Shown: positions 4,887 through 8,847 of the stretch, in pieces
Numbering within the stretch: the stretch's first letter is position 1
How the letters are laid out: each line of letters starts with the position of its first letter
Assembly (NCBI GenBank): GCA_938004015.1
Contig: CALKWU010000052.1
Location: 1-8,847 of the forward strand
Source: an uncultured Oceanobacillus sp.
GTDB taxonomy: Bacteria > Bacillota > Bacilli > Bacillales > Amphibacillaceae
Direction: 5' to 3'
DNA: 8,847 bases
The notes under the pieces: model-generated
The model's input: the letters and a program-made list of their open reading frames with translations, nothing else
What the model was told of the DNA's origin: nothing
Database searches by the model: none
Program-made: the position numbers and the translations under genes

Positions 4887-7105
4887 TCACATTCTTCCAC
4901 GTCATTGGAGGTGGAACGGACATAGTAAGTCGTTTTCAGTCCCGATTTCCATGCTTGCAAATGGAGGTCGAGTAAAATCGATGCCCGGATGTTGTACGGT
5001 ACATAAAAGTTGAAGGAAATGCTTTGGTCAATATGTCTTTGACGAGCGGCATTCTGTTTGACCGACCAACGTTGGTCGACGATATAAGCGGATCGACGGT
5101 AAATATGATAGGTTCGATGATCCAAGTCGGGTGCCGTGTTTGGGATCCGGTAATCTTTCTTTTCTTCGATATAATACGGTTTGAAAATTGGATCGATACT
5201 GGCCGTTGAACCAGCAATGATGGATGTTGTCGCGTTCGGTGCTACAGCCATCAAGTAACCATTGCGAATGCCATAAGTCTTAACATCTTCCTTCAACTTC
5301 CGCCACTTGTCGCCGCTGTAGCCTTTTTCCGAGAAATAGCTGCCATCGCTCCACTTGCTACCTTCAAAGAGTGGATAACTCCCTTTTTCTTTGCTTAATT
5401 CCATACTGCTTTTAATCGTGAGATAGGCGATTTTTTCATAGAGTTCATCTGCCAATTGGACAGCTTCCTCAGATTCCCATTCGATATTTTTAAGAGCCAA
5501 TAAATGATGCCAGCCGAATGTTCCGAGACCAATTGCACGATATTTTTGATTCGTAATTTCCGCTTGTTTAACCGGTAAATGGTTGATATCGATGACATTG
5601 TCCAGCATGCGCACTTGAATGTTGATCAAGCGTTCCAATACGTCATCCGGTACGGCTTTTCCTAAATTGATCGAACTTAAATTACAAACGACAAAGTCAC
5701 CCGGTTTATATGATTTCACAATGATGTTTTCCTCGGTGACATATTGTTCGACCAGTTCGGTTGGCGACTGGTTTTGCGTGATTTCCGTACATAGATTGGA
5801 GCAGTAAATCATCCCTTTATGATTGTTTGCATTTTGTCGATTGACTTCATCGCGGTAAAACATGAACGGTGTCCCCGTTTCCAACTGGGATCTCATGATT
5901 CGCTTCATGATTTCAATGGCAGGCACTTTCTTTTTGGATTTCAAGTCGGCCTTGATGCATTCTTGATACTTTTTCCGCCACTCGCCATCGCCTTTTTCCT
6001 CGTCATAAAAATCTTCCAATGAATACCCCATCACTTGTCTCACTTCATGGGGGTCAAAAAGATACCACTCACCTCGTCTTTCCACCTGTTCCATAAAGAA
6101 GTCTGGGATACAGACGCCTGTATAAATATCATGGGCGCGCATCCGGTCATCCCCGTTGTTAAGTTTCAAATCGAGAAAATCTTCAATATCCCGATGCCAT
6201 ATATCCAAGTAGACCGAGATGGCCCCTTTTCTCGTGCCTAATTGATCGACGCTGACGGCTGTGTTGTTCAACTGTTTGATCCAAGGGACGACTCCACTGG
6301 ACATGCCTTTAAACCCTTTGATTGAACTTCCCCTTGCGCGGACTTTCCCCATGTAAACACCGATTCCGCCGCCGTTTTTGGAAAGTTGGGCGATGTCGCT
6401 ATTGCTGTCATAAATGCTTTGGAGACTGTCATCTACTGTATCGATGAAGCAACTCGACAATTGGCCGTGGCTTTTGCCTGCATTTGCAAGTGTTGGTGTC
6501 GCGACCGTCATATATAGCTGGCTGAGTGCCCAATAAGCTTCTTTCACATGTTCTGTGCGCTCAGGCAATGGTTCATGTTGCATCAAGTACATGGCGATGA
6601 TCATCCAACGTTCTTGCGGCAATTCATAGACATTTTTTTCATGGTCCACGGCCAAATATCGCGTTGCCAACGTGTAGAGGGCCGGATAGGTGAACAAGAA
6701 GTCTCGCTCTGGTTCAAGAAATTCACCAAAGTAGTCGATTTCCTCCTTCCTGTAGGTTTTGAGCAGCTTATCCGAGTAAATGCCTTTTTCGGTCAATTGT
6801 GTAAGCAAATCATAAAATGAACCATAGCGTTGTGTTGCATCATAGTTTCTGTTTTTCGCCGCTTGTTTATAAAGGGAGTCCAAATATACTCTTGCAGCAA
6901 AATAAGTCCAATCCGGATTGGCTTCGTCGATATTTTCCAATGCATGTTTAATTAAGACACCATCTAAATCCTCATCGGTTTGGTTAGAATTCAATAGATT
7001 CTTGACTTTATCTTTATAGCTTTCCGTTTCAATTCGAAGCCCATTGGCCCATTTTTCAATAGAAGCTAAAACGTCCATTTTTTTACTCAGGTTGATCGTA
7101 ACCAT
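4871..7105 (-). CDS. nrdE: Class I ribonucleotide reductase, large (catalytic alpha) subunit
   Basis: The 744-residue protein reduces ribonucleotides to deoxyribonucleotides in the cytoplasm. All key residues are visible: C219 (LSSCFIDT) and C474 (VVCNLSS) as the redox pair, N437, C439 and E441 (SNLCTEI) at the active site, Y727-Y728 (LKTTYYVR) for radical transfer, and a C-terminal C739-x-x-C742 (ECEWC) that re-reduces the active site. GTPFMFYRDEVNR and APNATTSIIAGSTASIDPIF are typical of the family. The first 90 residues resemble the second half of an ATP-cone, but the KRDG-type start is absent, so dATP inhibition may be missing. There is no intein or intron, unlike some phage relatives. 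The ATG is preceded by AAGGAGG with 7-nt spacing. It is the first gene of the operon, behind a B12 riboswitch. A nrdA-type name is also possible. Confidence 0.95.
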   Translation of the reverse strand: MVTINLSKKMDVLASIEKWANGLRIETESYKDKVKNLLNSNQTDEDLDGVLIKHALENIDEANPDWTYFAARVYLDSLYKQAAKNRNYDATQRYGSFYDLLTQLTEKGIYSDKLLKTYRKEEIDYFGEFLEPERDFLFTYPALYTLATRYLAVDHEKNVYELPQERWMIIAMYLMQHEPLPERTEHVKEAYWALSQLYMTVATPTLANAGKSHGQLSSCFIDTVDDSLQSIYDSNSDIAQLSKNGGGIGVYMGKVRARGSSIKGFKGMSSGVVPWIKQLNNTAVSVDQLGTRKGAISVYLDIWHRDIEDFLDLKLNNGDDRMRAHDIYTGVCIPDFFMEQVERRGEWYLFDPHEVRQVMGYSLEDFYDEEKGDGEWRKKYQECIKADLKSKKKVPAIEIMKRIMRSQLETGTPFMFYRDEVNRQNANNHKGMIYCSNLCTEITQNQSPTELVEQYVTEENIIVKSYKPGDFVVCNLSSINLGKAVPDDVLERLINIQVRMLDNVIDINHLPVKQAEITNQKYRAIGLGTFGWHHLLALKNIEWESEEAVQLADELYEKIAYLTIKSSMELSKEKGSYPLFEGSKWSDGSYFSEKGYSGDKWRKLKEDVKTYGIRNGYLMAVAPNATTSIIAGSTASIDPIFKPYYIEEKKDYRIPNTAPDLDHRTYHIYRRSAYIVDQRWSVKQNAARQRHIDQSISFNFYVPYNIRASILLDLHLQAWKSGLKTTYYVRSTSNDVEECEWCQS

Positions 7106-7140
7106 TTGATTTCCTCCTTGTTATCTTGTTATGAAAAAAT

Positions 7141-7176
7141 GAAAATAAAAAACCGTTCATTCTCGGGATGAACGGC
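7141..7176 (-). terminator. Leader terminator between riboswitch and nrdE (attenuator)
   Basis: On the minus strand CCGTTCAT (7175-7168) and ATGAACGG (7160-7153) form a perfect 8-bp stem with a 7-nt loop, followed by TTTTTTATTTTC. It lies 36 nt before the nrdE ATG and after the riboswitch, so it is placed to stop transcription before the nrdE ribosome binding site. The clear T run indicates transcriptional rather than translational control. Confidence 0.88.
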
Positions 7177-7256
7177 AGGAAAAACGACAGAGGTGCCTTT
7201 GAAGACATAATCCTCCAATCGTTTTACCTTTCTTGCACCCCGAAGAAAGAAAACTG

Positions 7257-7432
7257 GCAGTTATGGCAGGTCTCCTGGCTCGTGCTTCTTCCTACTAAAG
7301 CCCTTCCCATATCGTCACCTTAAACAGCAAACGATACAGTGGATTGCTCGTTCGTCCGCACTAACAGTTGCGGGGGCAGCTCCAGATTTCCACTGGATTC
7401 CCTTTTAAACAGATCATCTGTCACCATAATGC
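7257..7432 (-). ncRNA. Adenosylcobalamin (B12) riboswitch controlling the nrd operon
   Basis: The minus strand carries the conserved cobalamin-aptamer blocks in order: AAAAGGGAATCCAGTGGAAA, GAGCTGCCCCCGCAACTGT, GTGCGGACGA, CCACTG, ATGGGAAGG, and the B12 box GCCAGGAGACCTGCC (7279-7265). The closing helix pairs GCATTATGG (7432-7424) with CCATAACTGC (7266-7257), with one bulged base, and fixes the ends. B12 riboswitches normally switch expression off when adenosylcobalamin is plentiful. Here the target is a B12-independent ribonucleotide reductase. Downstream, 7241-7235 can pair with 7196-7190, and 7229-7219 with 7187-7177. These two pairings cross and could be alternatives of the expression platform, but I could not identify the antiterminator with certainty. 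Confidence 0.96.
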
Positions 7433-7434
7433 AA

Positions 7435-7450
7435 TTACTACATTTAGTAT
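7435..7450 (-). promoter_or_regulatory. NrdR-box-like palindrome, downstream copy
   Basis: ATACTAAATGTAGTAA (minus strand) keeps the ACTA and TAGT half-sites of the NrdR consensus acaCwAtATaTwGtgt, with weaker flanks. It begins exactly 32 bp, about three helical turns, after the stronger copy at 7482-7467, which is the tandem arrangement known for NrdR targets. It lies at or just after the predicted transcription start. Confidence 0.6.
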
Positions 7451-7461
7451 TAAGTTGTCTT

Positions 7462-7490
7462 TTAATATACTATATGTAGTATACTATCAA
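7462..7490 (-). promoter_or_regulatory. Probable sigma-A promoter of the nrd operon
   Basis: On the minus strand TTGATA (7490-7485) matches the -35 consensus at 5 of 6 positions. TATTAA (7467-7462) lies 17 bp further on as a weak -10; TATATT two bases earlier is an alternative with 15-bp spacing. Transcription would begin near 7455, about 20 nt before the riboswitch. The first NrdR-like box overlaps the spacer and the -10 region, as expected for repression. Confidence 0.5.
7467..7482 (-). promoter_or_regulatory. NrdR-box-like palindrome, upstream copy
   Basis: ATACTACATATAGTAT is a palindrome of two perfect 6-base arms around CATA. It matches the 16-base NrdR consensus acaCwAtATaTwGtgt at 13 positions. 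NrdR is the general ATP/dATP-sensing repressor of ribonucleotide reductase genes in bacteria. The site overlaps the predicted promoter, and a second copy follows 32 bp downstream. Confidence 0.7.
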
Positions 7491-7505
7491 ATGAAATAGA
7501 TGTTA

Positions 7506-7847
7506 TCAATAGTAAGTGTGAATTATCCATGCATAACTCCAGCCGAAGATGTCGTCGGATGGGTCGATGACATATGGTGATGGCACCGGAATGTCGGTTA
7601 TTTGGTTTAGCTGGTCGACAAAAAATTTTTCTTCTTCCAATTGACCGGGGTAAAGCGGGTTCCCTTTTAAAACAAATTCTCCATCCGTTGATGTGATGAA
7701 CATCGTCTGTCCCATTGCACCTTGTGCCGTGCTGCTGAAAGAAATGAGTTTCCCAAGCTTGAATCGATCCAGCATGGCTTGCAATTGTTCAGTGGTTATC
7801 GTGCCCAATCTATTTTTCGATCCAAAAATAATTTTGGTAGTCATCAT
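7506..7847 (-). pseudogene. Truncated phosphotransferase of the aminoglycoside phosphotransferase (APH) fold family, N-terminal part only
   Basis: The 113-residue frame resembles the N-terminal lobe of APH/choline-kinase-like phosphotransferases: a glycine-containing loop (AQGAMGQTMFIT, about 41-52), the strand with the ATP-binding lysine (EFVLKGN, K61), and a following acidic helix (LEEEKFFVDQL). Family members have about 300 residues. Here the similarity stops after FGWSYA (residue 106, about 7530), where sequence such as IMPRLPG would be expected. It runs into seven unrelated codons and a stop. The catalytic loop and Mg-binding residues are absent, so no kinase activity is expected. AGGAG precedes two adjacent ATGs by 4 and 7 nt, so the second (7844) may be used. 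The break lies about 40 bp from the nrd promoter. Confidence 0.7.
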
Positions 7848-7857
7848 GTATCTCCTC

Positions 7858-7983
7858 TTAACTGGAAACAGCTCTATATGTTATTTTTCCTCGCAGCATG
7901 TTCACACTGATCAAGATGATCCAAACTAAAAACAACTAGCCTACTGCCTCATTGATATCGTGCATGATTTGTTTTGCTTGCAT
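7858..7983 (-). pseudogene. Very small membrane-protein frame interrupted by a TAG codon
   Basis: An ATG overlapping the stop codon of the preceding gene (TAATG) starts MQAKQIMHDINEAVG and ends at TAG (7938-7936) after 15 codons. Beyond the TAG the same frame continues as LFLVWIILISVNMLRGK and further to TAA at 7860-7858, directly before the ribosome binding site of the next gene. Without the TAG it would be a 41-residue protein with one membrane segment. I do not recognise a family. The close packing on both sides favours a former gene; chance is not excluded. Confidence 0.35.
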
Positions 7984-8334
7984 TAAAAGAACCATGAGGC
8001 GATATGACCGATGATCATTAAACCCCAGACAAAGCTTCCGAATACAAATAGTAGTTTACTGGTATTCGCTTGGTATAATCCGAAAGAATGAAGGATGACC
8101 CAACAACCTAAACATAGATTGGCAAGAATATACATGCTTACAGAAAGCCCGCCTTCAAGCATCGCCCAGTCATATAAATACATGGCAAAAGAGTGGGCAA
8201 AAGCATCTTCACTTGAGCGGTACAGATCAAACGCATATTCGACAGCTACTGCTTGAAGCATAAGAGATACCCCGTAAATGGCAAAACCCAAGCAGCCGGT
8301 ACCACTTATTTTCCTTTGCTTTTTGCCAAATCAT
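7983..8334 (-). pseudogene. Small three-helix membrane protein with a one-base frameshift
   Basis: The ATG at 8334, with AAGAGG 7 bases upstream, opens MIWQKAKENKWYRLLGF, then loses the frame. The frame shifted by one base carries AIYGVSLMLQAVAVEYAF and continues open to TAA at 7985-7983. The break lies at GGGTTTTGCC (T run at 8286-8283): removing one T joins the parts into about 116 residues. Three hydrophobic segments are visible (about 14-34, 60-80 and 92-115 of the joined protein). Read without repair, the second frame could only start at TTG 8291, which has no ribosome binding site. I do not recognise the family. It could be a true frameshift mutation, a sequencing error in a homopolymer, or slippage; the sequence alone cannot decide. 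Confidence 0.6.
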
Positions 8335-8393
8335 TGGTTCAACCTCTTACTGTCATTTTTTGAAATGATATGTAATACGGGACATCTCATCGC

Positions 8394-8543
8394 TTAATCA
8401 TTACTTTTCGTTTTACCTACGAAGACAAACACGACTCCAACGAGAAAGGCGAGGATCGCTCCTATCATTGCAGCAAATATGGATTGTTGCATCATGACAA
8501 TTCCGATAAACGTTCCAATCGTTAAGCCAATGGAAGAATCCAA
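8394..8543 (-). CDS. Small hydrophobic protein, start region probably frameshifted
   Basis: The frame encodes about 49 residues: DSSIGLTIGTFIGIVM, then QQSIFAAMIGAILAFLVGVV, ending FVFVGKTKSND. Two membrane segments separated by MMQQ form a hairpin. The only in-frame start is TTG at 8543, 13 nt from GGAGG (8561-8557), which is too far. An ATG at 8548 sits at the ideal 8-nt distance but is out of frame and ends after eight codons. Adding one base between this ATG and the TTG would restore a normal gene. It follows the coiled-coil gene by about 20 nt before its ribosome binding site, so they probably share a transcript. The family is unknown. Confidence 0.5.
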   Translation of the reverse strand: MDSSIGLTIGTFIGIVMMQQSIFAAMIGAILAFLVGVVFVFVGKTKSND

Positions 8544-8581
8544 AGCATATGTTCAACCTCCGAAATCGTTTTTTCTTATTT

Positions 8582-8749
8582 TCATTTTTGCTTTTTCTCT
8601 AATTCATCTACTCTTTTTTCGAGTTCCGTAATTTTTTGTTCCCATTTGGTTGTCCGTTTTTTCATTCTTTCGGAAAAGCCATCTATGATTCCGATGACAG
8701 CAATGATGACTACGATTATCGCTGCGATTGCCGCAAAAATCAGTTCCAT
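8582..8749 (-). CDS. 55-residue membrane-anchored coiled-coil protein
   Basis: The ATG at 8749 is preceded by AAAGGA with 9-nt spacing. The product has a single N-terminal membrane segment (about 2-22, ELIFAAIAAIIVVIIAVIGI), a basic turn (about 28-35, RMKKRTTK), and a C-terminal coiled coil with heptad positions I40, L43, V47 and L50, rich in E and K. With the basic residues on one side, the coiled coil should face the cytoplasm. Similar tiny proteins are common in Bacillaceae and mostly uncharacterised. Phage-type holin or haemolysin XhlA-like proteins also join a coiled coil to a membrane segment but in the opposite order, and no phage genes are nearby. It is the first gene of the leftward small-protein cluster within this window. 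Confidence 0.65.
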   Translation of the reverse strand: MELIFAAIAAIIVVIIAVIGIIDGFSERMKKRTTKWEQKITELEKRVDELEKKQK

Positions 8750-8847
8750 ATGTACCCGTCCTTTAAATTATTTTTTCAATCATTTCATTACTTTCAGTCT
8801 ACATGAAACCATACGATAAATAAATATTTTTCATAGAAAAAAGAAGC
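8750..8847. other. AT-rich intergenic region, no gene recognised
   Basis: This stretch precedes the coiled-coil gene. It should contain the promoter of the small-gene cluster, but no convincing -35/-10 pair could be fixed on either strand. A TGAAAC at 8803-8808 on the plus strand has no matching ECF -10 box. Confidence 0.4.

Noticed and set aside
4871..7105. Possible intein or group I intron in the ribonucleotide reductase gene, as in SPbeta-like phages
   Set aside because: The protein is continuous, with conserved motifs at normal spacing and no splicing motifs.
8803..8830. ECF promoter on the plus strand (TGAAAC at 8803-8808)
   Set aside because: No CGTC-like -10 element follows at 16-17 bp, and no plus-strand gene lies downstream in the window.
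1..8847. CRISPR array, tRNA genes or a toxin-antitoxin pair
   Set aside because: No regularly spaced direct repeats, no tRNA-like cloverleaf and no recognisable toxin or antitoxin motifs were seen on either strand.

Overview
The window looks like a chromosomal segment of a low-GC Firmicute, most likely a member of the Bacillaceae. The reasons are the long, Bacillus-type SRP RNA with an Alu domain, strong AAGGAGG-type ribosome binding sites, an ECF-sigma promoter of Bacillus type, and protein families common in Bacillaceae (DUF4260, DUF4179, Rpn-type nuclease, a small LPEPKGGY-type lipoprotein). No species can be named from sequence alone.

Layout. The plus strand carries only the SRP RNA gene (scr/ffs, about 51-316), with a clear sigma-A promoter and an intrinsic terminator. 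Everything else is read leftward on the minus strand and meets the SRP RNA terminator tail to tail. Reading from the right: a cluster of very small membrane-protein genes, several apparently frameshifted or interrupted (8749 to 7858); a truncated aminoglycoside-phosphotransferase-like gene (7847-7506); a complex regulatory leader (7490-7106); the class I ribonucleotide reductase operon nrdE - flavodoxin/nrdI-like - nrdF (7105-3416) with its own terminator; a remnant of an Rpn/PD-(D/E)XK element that has cut off the N-terminus of a DUF4179 anti-sigma-like gene (3212-1972); a long IS-end-like hairpin (1876-1960); a lipoprotein gene behind an ECF-type promoter (1862-1307); a broken small gene preceded by a hairpin that overlaps its ribosome binding site (1212-916); and an intact DUF4260 membrane protein (878-528).

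How it works together. The core of the window is the nrd operon, which makes deoxyribonucleotides by an oxygen-dependent, B12-independent route. Its leader contains a sigma-A-like promoter, two NrdR-box-like palindromes exactly 32 bp apart, a full adenosylcobalamin riboswitch, and a strong intrinsic terminator just ahead of the nrdE ribosome binding site. The inferred logic is that NrdR senses nucleotide status, and B12 switches off the class I enzyme when a B12-dependent class II enzyme (NrdJ, expected elsewhere in the genome) can do the job.

The flanks are degenerate: at least four genes appear truncated or frameshifted, and there are two mobile-element-like remnants. This suggests the nrd operon sits in a rearranged or accessory region next to scr, where dnaX would be expected in Bacillus. 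No clearly new biological system was found. The combined control of the nrd operon and its unusual gene order are the most interesting points.
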